Source of the DNA: Butyricicoccus sp. Marseille-Q5471
GTDB taxonomy: Bacteria > Bacillota > Clostridia > Oscillospirales > Butyricicoccaceae
Length of the DNA stretch: 64,000 nucleotides
Direction: 5' to 3'
Assembly (NCBI RefSeq): GCF_951230135.1
Contig: NZ_CATNVC010000002.1
Span: forward strand, 1 to 64,000
This document shows positions 1 through 8,247 of this stretch, in pieces; the stretch's first letter is position 1, and each line of letters starts with the position of its first letter. Made by a program: the position numbers and the translations under genes. Below the pieces are notes generated by a model. The model was not told the origin of the DNA. It worked only from the letters and a program-made list of their open reading frames with translations, and ran no database searches.

Positions 1-120
1 GGCAGGCATTTCAGGGCGTTACCCCCTCATTCCACCTGTCGGAATATCAGTTCTCCTAAACTGAACATTTACACGTTCATTATTTAGTGCCTAACCTTTT
101 CAGTTAGGAACGTGTCGCAC
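1..120 (-). mobile_element. 5' end of a group II intron (partial, runs off left edge)
   Basis: Read leftward from 120 the sequence starts GTGCGACACG, the consensus-type start of bacterial group II introns (GUGYG). It can fold a long stem, ACACGTT at 71-77 with AACGTGT at 109-115, enclosing CCTAAC (90-95) and GTTAGG (103-108), as expected for the base of domain I. A GGGTAACGCCC motif nearer the edge also resembles group II introns such as Ll.LtrB. The start falls inside a conserved gene in the same orientation, right after the codons for Phe-Glu-Trp, and the host frame then ends within six codons. The reverse transcriptase ORF and 3' end would lie outside the window. The exact class cannot be set from 120 bases. 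Confidence 0.6.
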
Positions 121-379
121 CCCACTCAAATTGCCCGTGCTTACGGTAATCAAAGTACGCCATCGCAAGTTTAGCAAAGAAAAAGACCGCCAGAATCAGG
201 TCAATTGCAGGAAAAACGACCTTGTTCACCACGGTCTTGATTTGCCCGGAGGCATCGTTCCATGTTCCTTCAATCGCTCCCGCCACATCGCCGGAACCTG
301 CCGCATACGCTGTCGTACCGAACAGTCCGATAATCAGCAGCATGACACAGAGCATAGACAGGATTCGTTTCATTTTCAT
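104..379 (-). CDS. DUF3852-type small membrane protein, C-terminus cut by intron
   Basis: Small exported or inner-membrane protein of the DUF3852 type, a family found in conjugation modules of Firmicutes integrative elements. It may act as a pilin-like or channel component (inference). The start at 379 is chosen because AAAGGTGG lies just upstream of ATGAAAATG. Residues 1-24 form a signal peptide ending in AYA. A second hydrophobic stretch, VVFPAIDLILAVFFFAKLAMA, is followed by YFDYRKHGQFEW. As I remember the family, a third hydrophobic segment should come next. Here the frame instead runs through GATRS into a stop because the putative group II intron begins at position 120. The exon proper is 121-379, so full protein would need splicing. 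It is the last gene of the leftward element train in this window. Confidence 0.7.
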   Translation of the reverse strand: MKMKRILSMLCVMLLIIGLFGTTAYAAGSGDVAGAIEGTWNDASGQIKTVVNKVVFPAIDLILAVFFFAKLAMAYFDYRKHGQFEWGATRS

Positions 380-421
380 AGGGTTACCACCTTTCATTAT
401 TGGTTTTGGGGCAGAAAAAAA

Positions 422-448
422 GGCTGTGAAGTTCTTCACTCCACAGCC
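422..448 (-). terminator. Rho-independent terminator
   Basis: GGCTGTG (422-428) pairs with CACAGCC (442-448), and reading leftward the stem is followed by seven T residues. It sits between the stop of the 473-934 gene and the DUF3852 gene, so it should end or attenuate the long upstream transcript. Confidence 0.7.
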
Positions 449-472
449 ATGTTGTTTTTCTGCTGTTGTTTG

Positions 473-934
473 CTACATAGAAAGCCGGGGCTGCTGATTT
501 TGCTCCAACATAGGAGAAACCTCTATCACCTCCGGATTTGCCTGAAATTTAAAGTCACTACGGAAACCGACCTTTAACCTGCTGAATTCCTTTGCCGCCG
601 CCAGCAGCTCGGGAGGACTGCCGTGGGGTATCTCCTGATTCCAGCGGACCCATTCACCATTCTGGTATCGGGGTGTGAGTCTAAGAATCACATATTCCTC
701 CGGCACAAAGGCTGGATACCGTTGGAGTATACCGTTTACATCATAATACGGATTACCTTCCTGCATGACCGTTCTTTCCATCAATGACAGAGTATCCTCA
801 AGAGAAGTGCAGAACCAGCATTCCCGGTCACCAAACCGGCGTATTCTGCCGTCCTGCAAAATGCTGTCCAGCCGTTCCTTTTTGGTGTAATGATATAGGC
901 TGCCCTCCGGTTTTTCAATGCGTTCATATGCCAT
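473..934 (-). CDS. Element-encoded hypothetical protein, possible ADP-ribosyltransferase-like fold
   Basis: 153 residues, not recognised as a named family. The start at 934 (MAYERIEKP) follows GAGAGG with good spacing and lies 10 bases after the stop of the preceding gene. The N-terminal pattern LYHYTKKERLDSILQDG, followed by RECWF and a Ser residue, resembles the H-Y-T / L..IL..G opening of DarT-like and Tpt1/KptA-like ADP-ribosyltransferase folds. This is resemblance only. The C-terminus is polar and there is no signal peptide, so it is probably cytoplasmic. It is encoded between a large secreted protein and the DUF3852 gene, so a role in element maintenance or host interaction is possible but unproven. 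Confidence 0.55.
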   Translation of the reverse strand: MAYERIEKPEGSLYHYTKKERLDSILQDGRIRRFGDRECWFCTSLEDTLSLMERTVMQEGNPYYDVNGILQRYPAFVPEEYVILRLTPRYQNGEWVRWNQEIPHGSPPELLAAAKEFSRLKVGFRSDFKFQANPEVIEVSPMLEQNQQPRLSM

Positions 935-944
935 ATTGTACCTC

Positions 945-2645
945 TCAATCCGGTTTGACAGGCGCAATGTGCCAGTCATCCCAAACGCTTCCCTGGATGT
1001 TTACTGAGTCGGTCAGATTCATAGAAAGCATTCCCGAAGGCGTCCAGCAATCTATCAGCCATGTGTAGGGAGTGTAGCTTCCGTTTGGCATCCACACGGG
1101 AGTGAAGTGGGTTCTGCGTTTGTAGGTAGAATACTTGTTGGCAGCAAATTCAAACTTGGAGCTATAGCCGGATTGGGTACGCTCTAAAAGCCGCCAGTAC
1201 GTCTGATATTGAAATTCTGGAAAATAGGTAACGGCATTCTGCGCATCGGTCACCGCAGAAGATTGATTGGTACTGACATTAGCAGTGGTGCTTTGATTGA
1301 TGCCGTAACCACTTCCCATGGTTTTTCCCGAGGCAGTCGGTATCTTTGCATCTGGCGTGATGCGCATGGTTGCAGAAAGACTGGCATGATAAGCGTCCCA
1401 ATCGAACTCCCACCATCCTTCGTCTTCCCACCATCCATCCTCATCTTCATCACCGCTGTGCCAAACCCAATATTCATGCCACCACGGGCGCCAGACACCC
1501 CAAGAGGCCGAGGTCTTCTGTTCCTTGCTCGTCACGGACGGTTTGGTATAGCCGTCGTTCCGGTCATCTGCCACAGGATTAGGCGGATCATTCCCGGATA
1601 GGTCAACGATTTTAGCTGTAATGGTACCCTTGCTGGCGGAGCCACTACCCGATACCGACACATCAATGGTCATTGTCTGTGGTGTGGAGGGTGTCCTCCA
1701 GCGTACCCATACCAGTTGGCTATCTCCATCTGGGTAGTACACGCCACTGACGGTATAAGTTCTGCCACCTATGTTGAATCGGACTGTTACCGGATGGTCA
1801 GGATCGGACTGTCCACCGCGAACAGTGACTGCGGTGATGACATCGGTATTAACGCGGTACTCATAATCCCATGCAGTCACTTCGGGTGGTTTGTTAGGTT
1901 TTTCCTTAAACCTGACAACACCAATTCCCAGGGATGAAATGATATCAACATTAGAAGCCGCTGATGTTCTTGAGCCTGACCATGCGGGATAACCGAGATC
2001 CGATACCTCTAAAAACATTGCTAAGGGCAGGTTTTTGTGGCTAAGCGAAACCATCTTGCTTCGCAGTCCACCACCTAGCTTCTGATCGTAAAGCGCTGCT
2101 TCGGTGGCTGTCATTGCCATTTTTACACCCTGAAATGTAATATAGGCAATAGGTTCCAGTAGAAGCTTGTATTCGCCGTTAATTAATACATCATAGTTCA
2201 TACCGGTAACTTGAGCGATATATCGGATAACAAGTTCATCTGTAAAATAACTTTTAATTTGTACAATGCTTGCCTGCCCACTGCCTGAACTTATTATTCG
2301 AGGCATGGAAAGAGCTGGTTTTAAGCAAGTGTACGTTGATGTGGTTGGCGAAACCCCATGCCCGTTGGTATATGCAATTTTCGAGACTTTTCCAAAATGC
2401 ACAGAGACCGATGGGGTTTTGTTTGAGAAATCTATAGGGGTTGTTACAGTAGCTCTATCGCTTTCACGAACAACGGTAATTCTAACACCCTCATTGCCAG
2501 AATTCCAATAGTTTTCGCTGGTACCGCTGCCCATGCCGCCACCTCCATGATCAATGTTTCCATCTCCTTCGGCATGGGCGGTGTTCGGCAAAAACGCAGA
2601 AACTAGCAGCACCAGTATAAGCAAAATACTGAGATGTCGTTTCAT
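945..2645 (-). CDS. Large secreted Trp-rich element protein
   Basis: 566-residue exported protein. The start at 2645 is set by GGGAGG seven bases upstream of ATGAAACGAC. Residues 1-25 form a clear signal peptide (MKRHLSILLILVLLVSAFLP, then NTAHA). The middle has an Ig- or fibronectin-like segment with SDPDHPVTVRF. After that comes an unusual aromatic and acidic stretch, WGVWRPWWHEYWVWH, followed by many D, E and W. The C-terminal third is rich in S, T and Y. No catalytic motif is visible. Position and export suggest a surface or pilus-associated factor of the element's Tad-like machine, but I cannot name a family. Confidence 0.65.
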   Translation of the reverse strand: MKRHLSILLILVLLVSAFLPNTAHAEGDGNIDHGGGGMGSGTSENYWNSGNEGVRITVVRESDRATVTTPIDFSNKTPSVSVHFGKVSKIAYTNGHGVSPTTSTYTCLKPALSMPRIISSGSGQASIVQIKSYFTDELVIRYIAQVTGMNYDVLINGEYKLLLEPIAYITFQGVKMAMTATEAALYDQKLGGGLRSKMVSLSHKNLPLAMFLEVSDLGYPAWSGSRTSAASNVDIISSLGIGVVRFKEKPNKPPEVTAWDYEYRVNTDVITAVTVRGGQSDPDHPVTVRFNIGGRTYTVSGVYYPDGDSQLVWVRWRTPSTPQTMTIDVSVSGSGSASKGTITAKIVDLSGNDPPNPVADDRNDGYTKPSVTSKEQKTSASWGVWRPWWHEYWVWHSGDEDEDGWWEDEGWWEFDWDAYHASLSATMRITPDAKIPTASGKTMGSGYGINQSTTANVSTNQSSAVTDAQNAVTYFPEFQYQTYWRLLERTQSGYSSKFEFAANKYSTYKRRTHFTPVWMPNGSYTPYTWLIDCWTPSGMLSMNLTDSVNIQGSVWDDWHIAPVKPD

Positions 2646-2670
2646 ATGATACCTCCCTGAAACAGTAAAA

Positions 2671-2690
2671 AGCACCGAATAATCGGTGCT
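2671..2690. terminator. Hairpin terminator, bidirectional
   Basis: AGCACCG-aataat-CGGTGCT with A4 on one side and T5 on the other. It lies between the DUF6550-like gene and the secreted Trp-rich protein, so it may partially terminate leftward transcription within the train. Confidence 0.65.
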
Positions 2691-2716
2691 TTTTATGCTA
2701 TATTCTTTTTTGTGGG

Positions 2717-3301
2717 CTAATCCATCTGCCCCACTTTATTTCCTGTCAGCTCATCGCCCTCATTACCCACAGTCTCCTGTTTAACACCGCCACCTTCATC
2801 TTCAATCCATCCAAAGCCCGGCACATATATTTTCCCATCTTTCTTTTCTCCGCCTGCCGGTTCCTGCGGCGTTGTCTTTACCGTGCCCTCCGTCTTATTC
2901 TCAGGAGGCTTGCTTGGATTAGCGGCAGATTGTTCTTCTTTGGAAGCTTCCGGCTTTGGTTTAGGTGCTTCTGTAGGAGCAGGTGGCTTCGTAGGCTCTG
3001 CCTGGATGCTCTGCTCGGTACCAGTGGATTTTCCGGTATCCGCACCCTCCGTCACAGCTGGTGTTTCTGTCGGATCAATTGATGGTACGCTGATCTTCGG
3101 CGTTTCCGAAGGCAGCGTGGAAGGGTCAGGAATATCTGCGCTAGGGGTGACCTCACTGGACACCGCCTGCGTTGGCAGTATCTCCGGTTCGTTGGGAACC
3201 TCTGTTTTAAACTGTGAGGCAATTGCTATTACAAGGGCGATGCCCACAACACCGAGTCCTGCAACTGTAAGTCTGCGTTTTGTTTTTTCTGTCAGTTTCA
3301 T
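2717..3301 (-). CDS. Membrane-anchored Pro/Thr/Glu-rich protein (DUF6550-like)
   Basis: 194 residues. The N-terminus MKLTEKTKRRLTVAGLGVVG leads into one transmembrane helix (about 11-28). A long low-complexity extracellular region rich in P, T, E, S and K follows, ending in a short acidic and glycine segment. This layout matches the DUF6550 family common in Firmicutes conjugative elements that carry Tad-like genes. A strong AAGGAGGT sits upstream. No enzyme motif is seen. It probably acts as a wall-spanning stalk or spacer next to the pilus proteins (inference). Confidence 0.65.
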   Translation of the reverse strand: MKLTEKTKRRLTVAGLGVVGIALVIAIASQFKTEVPNEPEILPTQAVSSEVTPSADIPDPSTLPSETPKISVPSIDPTETPAVTEGADTGKSTGTEQSIQAEPTKPPAPTEAPKPKPEASKEEQSAANPSKPPENKTEGTVKTTPQEPAGGEKKDGKIYVPGFGWIEDEGGGVKQETVGNEGDELTGNKVGQMD

Positions 3302-3400
3302 GTAGGATGACCTCCTTTTCGTGAATGGTTGATGGTATGTTTTTCAATGACACACCATACTACATAAGTTTTCGGAAGTCTATGGATAATCCGAAAACAG

Positions 3401-3952
3401 CTAAAATAAAGGCATATATTTCGCCTGCGTTTTGAGGTTAATCACCATCGGTGGGAGCAGTTTGCCCCCAAACCGTACCGGAACCTCCAATCGAATCACT
3501 GCATCAGCCAGAAATCCACGGCTGTTGTTTGGGCTGCCCGGTGCCAGCGGCATATTTTCTAAGTTTACAGATAGTCGTGAGAGTTTGAATTCCAAGCCAT
3601 CTCCGGCATATTTCACATGATATCCGCCTTCGTAGCGCAGCCCCAACAGCTCGTCCAGATACCCATAGATGTCGCCGTAGTCAAGGCTTTCCTCAAATTC
3701 GTCTGCAGATGGTGTATACGCTCCGGCATAACCTTCCCGGACACCGTGATATACATCGTCATAGCTGTCATTCACGGTGAAAATGACAGCGGATTGAACC
3801 GCGTCCCGGACGCCCTGGGCAATAATCGCAAGTCGGATATACTCGGCGGCTCCGCACAGCACCATCAGCAGCACCAAGGCTACTGCAATAATTAAGGGAA
3901 ACGAGGTTCCTTTGTTATCTTTTAGAATAGCATATTTTTTTCCATTTGTCAC
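3401..3952 (-). CDS. TadE/TadG-like minor pilin protein
   Basis: 183 residues with a GTG start at 3952, overlapping the upstream stop as GTGA, with GAGGTG eight bases before it. The N-terminal sequence KDNKGTSFPLIIAVALVLLM has the short basic leader plus hydrophobic helix (about 15-38) typical of TadE/TadG pseudopilins processed by the prepilin peptidase. The rest is an extracellular domain without recognised catalytic residues. Translational coupling to the DUF4320 gene suggests the two are made in similar amounts as minor pilin subunits. Confidence 0.7.
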   Translation of the reverse strand: MTNGKKYAILKDNKGTSFPLIIAVALVLLMVLCGAAEYIRLAIIAQGVRDAVQSAVIFTVNDSYDDVYHGVREGYAGAYTPSADEFEESLDYGDIYGYLDELLGLRYEGGYHVKYAGDGLEFKLSRLSVNLENMPLAPGSPNNSRGFLADAVIRLEVPVRFGGKLLPPMVINLKTQAKYMPLF

Positions 3953-4347
3953 TTCCAATACACCTCGCTTTTCCCGCTGGCCTGTGCTTTGAGCGTAACC
4001 GGAAAGCTCCCGAATCCGCCGAATAATCCAAGGTCTGTCTGCACGGTCACTGTCACAGTAACATCCTGATTTAGCTGGATTTTTCCGCTTTTCGACCATG
4101 AGATATTGGGATTAAGCCCGGTCTTTTCGGTCAATACCTGCGCTCGTAAGTTTGTTTCACTTCCCACACATCCGGCGATTTCCGCTTCCCGGCACAGCTC
4201 GGCGGCATAGGTGTCCAGCTTATTCTTTGTAACGAATACAGGCAGGACGCTGACTGCCACCGCGATGACCAGCATCACGCACAACACCAGCACGGCTACG
4301 TCAATATAACCTTCACCGCGCCTGTTTTTCAGAATTTTCTTCAGCAC
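3949..4347 (-). CDS. DUF4320 family TadE-like pseudopilin
   Basis: 132 residues: MLKKILKNRRGEGYIDVAVL followed by a hydrophobic helix (about 15-38) and a beta-rich extracellular part. The RRGEGYIDVAVL motif is a prepilin-type leader with a Glu shortly after the Gly, matching DUF4320 proteins of Firmicutes Tad-like clusters. Its start overlaps the end of the upstream DUF3848 gene and its stop overlaps the GTG of the next TadE-like gene. It likely works with that gene as a minor pilin. Confidence 0.7.
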   Translation of the reverse strand: MLKKILKNRRGEGYIDVAVLVLCVMLVIAVAVSVLPVFVTKNKLDTYAAELCREAEIAGCVGSETNLRAQVLTEKTGLNPNISWSKSGKIQLNQDVTVTVTVQTDLGLFGGFGSFPVTLKAQASGKSEVYWK

Positions 4348-5000
4348 AGGGTCACCCCCTCCATGGGAGTCTGCTCCTGCTCTATATCCATTTCATGAAT
4401 GTAATCACTGAGCAGATGCCATGCACCATCACTGAAACGGGCATTTACAACCTCCTGTTCCAGCAGCTCTTCTGCAGGAATTTCCACTGCATACTCTGGG
4501 CTTCCCGGATGCCCCTTCGTGCTCTGCCCATCCTGCAGAAGTTGTGCCTTTTCCGGTGTCAGATACACATATCCGCCTGGCGTCATCATATCATAGGCAA
4601 CGCCTTGGTGCTTTTCAATGAACTCCCGAACAGTTACAGGGCGATCCCGGTTTGTGGACGGTTCTGCGACTTTTGACAACGCATAGAGTTTTTCTGTATC
4701 CTGGCTGTCCATTACCACCCATAGCGCATGGGAGAAATCTTCATCATGCACCATCCCCATGCCGTTCTCTTCAATCCATCTGTCACGCATGATTTCCAGC
4801 GGATTTTCATAACGCAGCAGCCATGCGGCCTGCTGCTCATCCACACAGCTCATGAGGTGTTTTTTTGTCATCTGAACCGCATAGATTTCCTCTGCTTTTT
4901 CAATCAGTTCCTCCGGTGCAAGTGCTGCCCATTCTGCGGTAAATGCATTGTAATTCTCCTGCAGGCGGTCAAACAGCAGGGATTGATATTTGTCTTCCAA
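4341..5000 (-). CDS. DUF3848-type element protein
   Basis: 219 residues, soluble, no signal or membrane segment. The N-terminal 90 residues (LLFDRLQENYNAFTAEWAAL, then PEELIEKAEEIYA) match the DUF3848 pattern of short helical proteins common in Firmicutes mobile elements. The C-terminal part contains a segment on a Tyr-rich loop (YVYLTPEKAQLL) and an acidic tail. The function is unknown. It sits inside the tad gene order between tadC and the minor pilins with short spacing, so it is expressed with the pilus genes. Confidence 0.6.
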   Translation of the reverse strand: MEDKYQSLLFDRLQENYNAFTAEWAALAPEELIEKAEEIYAVQMTKKHLMSCVDEQQAAWLLRYENPLEIMRDRWIEENGMGMVHDEDFSHALWVVMDSQDTEKLYALSKVAEPSTNRDRPVTVREFIEKHQGVAYDMMTPGGYVYLTPEKAQLLQDGQSTKGHPGSPEYAVEIPAEELLEQEVVNARFSDGAWHLLSDYIHEMDIEQEQTPMEGVTLC

Positions 5001-5015
5001 AGTTACACCTCCAAT

Positions 5016-5897
5016 CTAAAACATTGTTCCAAGAGAATTTATAATCTCCAAGGCGATGATGGCGAGATAGGTAAAAAGAAAGCACATTAGCATAATAAAG
5101 GAGAATATCCGAATCTTCGGCGGGATCTTCTGTGCCTGCCCCTTGAGTCTCTGAAGCTCCAGCGCTTTAAAATCATGCGCCAGCATCTGAAAATACACAG
5201 CGCTGTCATCGCCGCGCAGTACGCCAATGAGACCTCTGACCACATCAGAAAGCATGGGCGAATTAAGTCTTGACTCAAACCGGGTCATCGCCGCTTCATA
5301 GCTGGAGGAGCGCATGTCGGCTGTTAGCACATCCAGTTCATGGGCAAAGGCAGGTCCGGCATTCTTCTTGTAGGTTTCAATCATCCCCAGCACATCCCGG
5401 CTGGCCTTTAGGGTCTGCTCAATGGTTGCCACAAATCGGGGGAGCTCACCTTCTACCTGTTCTCGTTTTTCCCGAAGCTGCTCGTCAGCACGTTTCGTTT
5501 CCTGAAAATAGGTCAGCACTGCCAGAATCAACAGTACCGGAGCCAGCAGCGGAAGCAGGAATAGGCACGGCAGCGCACCAAATGCTATGGCTCCGGATTT
5601 GGTAATGGCATAGGCCGTATACACCTCCGGTGTCATGGAAATGCCGGAAGCCTTCAGGATATTTGCCATCCGGCTTCGCTTGTACTCATCCATCCGGATG
5701 TATTTCGAGAGCTTTACCGCACCTGTCATTAACCACGCTTCCACTGTTTTAGCAGCTTTCTTATTTTCCTTGCCGGCACCCAGCATGGCCTTTCCGGCTC
5801 CCATGGCGGGAAGCTTTAGTACATCTGCCAATATCAGAAATAACCCCGCGGCAATAAGGATTCCGGTAAAAAATAACTGTGTCATCATCCCGGTCAC
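5016..5897 (-). CDS. tadC: TadC-like pilus platform protein (T2SS F family)
   Basis: 293 residues. Type II secretion F-domain inner-membrane protein that forms, with TadB, the platform on which the CpaF ATPase acts to assemble Flp pilin. One helix near the N-terminus (about 5-25), a helix pair at about 100-130 and another near 265-287 flank a cytoplasmic helical domain containing EGELPRFVATIEQTLKASRD. The start overlaps the tadB stop by four bases (ATGA). Assignment as TadC rather than TadB rests on order and length, and both belong to the same superfamily. Confidence 0.75.
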   Translation of the reverse strand: MTGMMTQLFFTGILIAAGLFLILADVLKLPAMGAGKAMLGAGKENKKAAKTVEAWLMTGAVKLSKYIRMDEYKRSRMANILKASGISMTPEVYTAYAITKSGAIAFGALPCLFLLPLLAPVLLILAVLTYFQETKRADEQLREKREQVEGELPRFVATIEQTLKASRDVLGMIETYKKNAGPAFAHELDVLTADMRSSSYEAAMTRFESRLNSPMLSDVVRGLIGVLRGDDSAVYFQMLAHDFKALELQRLKGQAQKIPPKIRIFSFIMLMCFLFTYLAIIALEIINSLGTMF

Positions 5898-6823
5898 CTC
5901 CTGTACTCAATAGGCTTGGTCAGCCGTATCACAAATGCCGCAGAAATAAAGATAGCGGCAGCGCAAATTGCCAGAATAATCTGTCCCACCATGGAGTGCA
6001 TCAGCGTATGATACCAGTCCCTGTTCAGCATATACATAATGGGGATATTGCCCACCACCAGCATCGCCATGATGATGAATTCCTTGCGTGGCTCAGATAC
6101 CAGATACTCCAGCTCCGCATTGACAATCCGCATATCGCTGAGCTTTGATACAATGGGCGTCAGGGTGGTTTTTAGGCTTCTGTCATAGCGGCAGGAGCTG
6201 ATGGCATCCACCCATTCGTGGAACACATCGTTCTGAATCTTTGGCTTCATGGCATGGAGTGCAGCTTCCACATCCGGGTCAATGAGCTGGGTTTGTGCCA
6301 GAAATTCTGTAAACACGTTTTTTACCGGCGGATTTAAGTACTGTACGCTTTCCTCCACGGCGGTGAGGATGTCCTCATTTCTTAAGTAAGATGTGGTGAT
6401 AATGGAAAGCGCGGTTTCCAGCTCAGCCGCCACTGCTTTTTTGTAATGAGTTGCTGTCAGTCGGATGTACCAAAAGGGCAGGAACATCAGCCCCGCCGCC
6501 AGCACCGGCACCAGAAACACATTGTTTAGCAGAATAGCAAAGGCCGCCCCTGCCGCGAAAAGTAACAGCGACACCGCGCACACCATCGAAAAGCGGCTTG
6601 CACGACCAGTAAGCTTTAAGATCTCCTGCACTTCAATGATCTCCCTGCGCAGAAAACGGGCCTTTTTCCGGTTCGTGCTTTCGTTGATCTGCGCGCGGAT
6701 GCTTTGATCCTTTCGGGTCAGAAACCCGAACAGACCATCTGTAAATTCCAGAGGAGAAAGGCCGAGGATGAGAAAAGCACCTGCAATCAAACCGATGCAG
6801 GCAGTTAAAAGGATTCCTGTCAT
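5894..6823 (-). CDS. tadB: TadB-like pilus platform protein (T2SS F family)
   Basis: 309 residues. Inner-membrane platform protein of the Tad/Flp machine. A hydrophobic N-terminus (about 3-22), a helix pair near 75-115 and a C-terminal pair (about 250-305) flank a cytoplasmic F domain with ELETALSIITTSYLRNEDIL. The ATG overlaps the cpaF stop (ATGA), and its own stop overlaps tadC in the same way, giving tight translational coupling across three genes. Confidence 0.77.
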   Translation of the reverse strand: MTGILLTACIGLIAGAFLILGLSPLEFTDGLFGFLTRKDQSIRAQINESTNRKKARFLRREIIEVQEILKLTGRASRFSMVCAVSLLLFAAGAAFAILLNNVFLVPVLAAGLMFLPFWYIRLTATHYKKAVAAELETALSIITTSYLRNEDILTAVEESVQYLNPPVKNVFTEFLAQTQLIDPDVEAALHAMKPKIQNDVFHEWVDAISSCRYDRSLKTTLTPIVSKLSDMRIVNAELEYLVSEPRKEFIIMAMLVVGNIPIMYMLNRDWYHTLMHSMVGQIILAICAAAIFISAAFVIRLTKPIEYRR

Positions 6824-8247
6824 GCGGCACCTCCCATCGCAAGAATGCGCTTCAAGGTACTTTGCGGCATGCCGTTCTCCAGCAGCCTTCTCTGCAGGCT
6901 CCCTGAGATGCCCTGTACGATCTCATGGTGTCCAGCAATAATGAATTTTCCGTTATCCATACGGTTTTCGGTGATGTGGTACTGGAACAGCGGACGGAAG
7001 TTTCTTGTGCCGTCCGGCAGGATCTCGCACTCCATGATTTCCATGATGCGGCGAGCCTTATTCTCAAGCTGCTTGCAGAACACCACAAGGGGATAGGCTT
7101 CTGTCACATAGGCCATGAGGGTTTCATCAGACATATCCACCGCGCGCTTGCACAGGGATACCATTCTGCGCCATGTGGCCTCACAGCTGTTAGAGTGAAT
7201 TGTGGTCAATACCGTGATACCGGTTCGGGCTGCTTCCTGGGCTGCGTTTGCCTCGGCGCTTCGCATTTCTCCCACCACTACATAATCCGGGTTAAAGCGC
7301 AGAGACATATCCAGAAGACTGGTCTGCGTAATCCGCTGCCGTTCATTTTCACTGTCGCGGGTCAGGGTGTGGATGACGCTGTTTACGACTTGCCCATCCC
7401 TGCGCCTTACCAATGCAAGCTCGCGGGAGCCGTTTTCAATGGTAAAGATGCGCTTTCCATCCGGGATAGTGGTCAGAAGCCATCCTGCCAGCGTGGTCTT
7501 GCCGGAGCTGGTGGCTCCTGCCACGCAGGTGGACACGCCGTATCGCAGGCATTCCGATAAAAAGTCCAGCATCGGCTCGGTGGCTGTGCCGCCTCCGGTA
7601 AAGTCATCCTTTTGCATGGACTGCGGGTTTACAATACGGATAGAGGCGGCTACGCCAACATCTTCATCCACCACTGGAGACTTTAGAACCGCAATACGGA
7701 TATTCTTGCTTAAATGCCCAAGTGCAGTAGGGCTGGCATTATCTAACACCATGCCGGAGACATGCAGCATGCGGCGCACCACATTGATTGCGTGTTCGGG
7801 ACTTTCAAAGTGTTCCGTAAGCTTCTTGGTGATGCCGTTGCTATATTGGACCTCCACATCGTCCCAGGCGTTTACGTCAATTTCCTCAATGCCCTCCCCA
7901 AAGATGTACTTGGTCAGAAAAGAAAACTCGGCCATTTCGGTATAAAGTGCGTCAGTGAGCTGTGCCTCGGTCATTCCCGCTACTGCTACCCGGTTATCCT
8001 GGAGGTACTTGGCAATATACCGTTTGATTTGCTCTTTTCGCTCACCGTTGCTGCCATCCGTAATGAGTCCCGCATAATGGGAGGAAATATGGGCCTGAAC
8101 CTCCCGGAGGACGGAACCAAATTCACGGGTATTTGAGGATGAAAAAAACAGACTCTGAGAGCCTGCCGCAGTTCGTGTCTTATCTATTTTCATAACCGGA
8201 GCAGACACCGTCTTCCGGTCTACATTTCCAGGCTTCTTTCGGCTCAT
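6820..8247 (-). CDS. cpaF: CpaF/TadA family pilus assembly ATPase
   Basis: 475 residues. Secretion ATPase that powers assembly of Flp pili. The N-terminal half holds the usual helical domain. The Walker A motif GATSSGKTTL is at about residue 243, a FTIENGSRELAL Asp/Glu-box-like segment follows, Walker B is PDYVVVGEMR near 320, and the His box is TTIHSNSCEA. All key elements look intact. Overlaps of four bases with tadZ upstream and tadB downstream show a single translation unit. Its sequence type is that of CpaF rather than VirB11 because it lies among TadB, TadC and TadZ. Confidence 0.88.
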   Translation of the reverse strand: MSRKKPGNVDRKTVSAPVMKIDKTRTAAGSQSLFFSSSNTREFGSVLREVQAHISSHYAGLITDGSNGERKEQIKRYIAKYLQDNRVAVAGMTEAQLTDALYTEMAEFSFLTKYIFGEGIEEIDVNAWDDVEVQYSNGITKKLTEHFESPEHAINVVRRMLHVSGMVLDNASPTALGHLSKNIRIAVLKSPVVDEDVGVAASIRIVNPQSMQKDDFTGGGTATEPMLDFLSECLRYGVSTCVAGATSSGKTTLAGWLLTTIPDGKRIFTIENGSRELALVRRRDGQVVNSVIHTLTRDSENERQRITQTSLLDMSLRFNPDYVVVGEMRSAEANAAQEAARTGITVLTTIHSNSCEATWRRMVSLCKRAVDMSDETLMAYVTEAYPLVVFCKQLENKARRIMEIMECEILPDGTRNFRPLFQYHITENRMDNGKFIIAGHHEIVQGISGSLQRRLLENGMPQSTLKRILAMGGAA

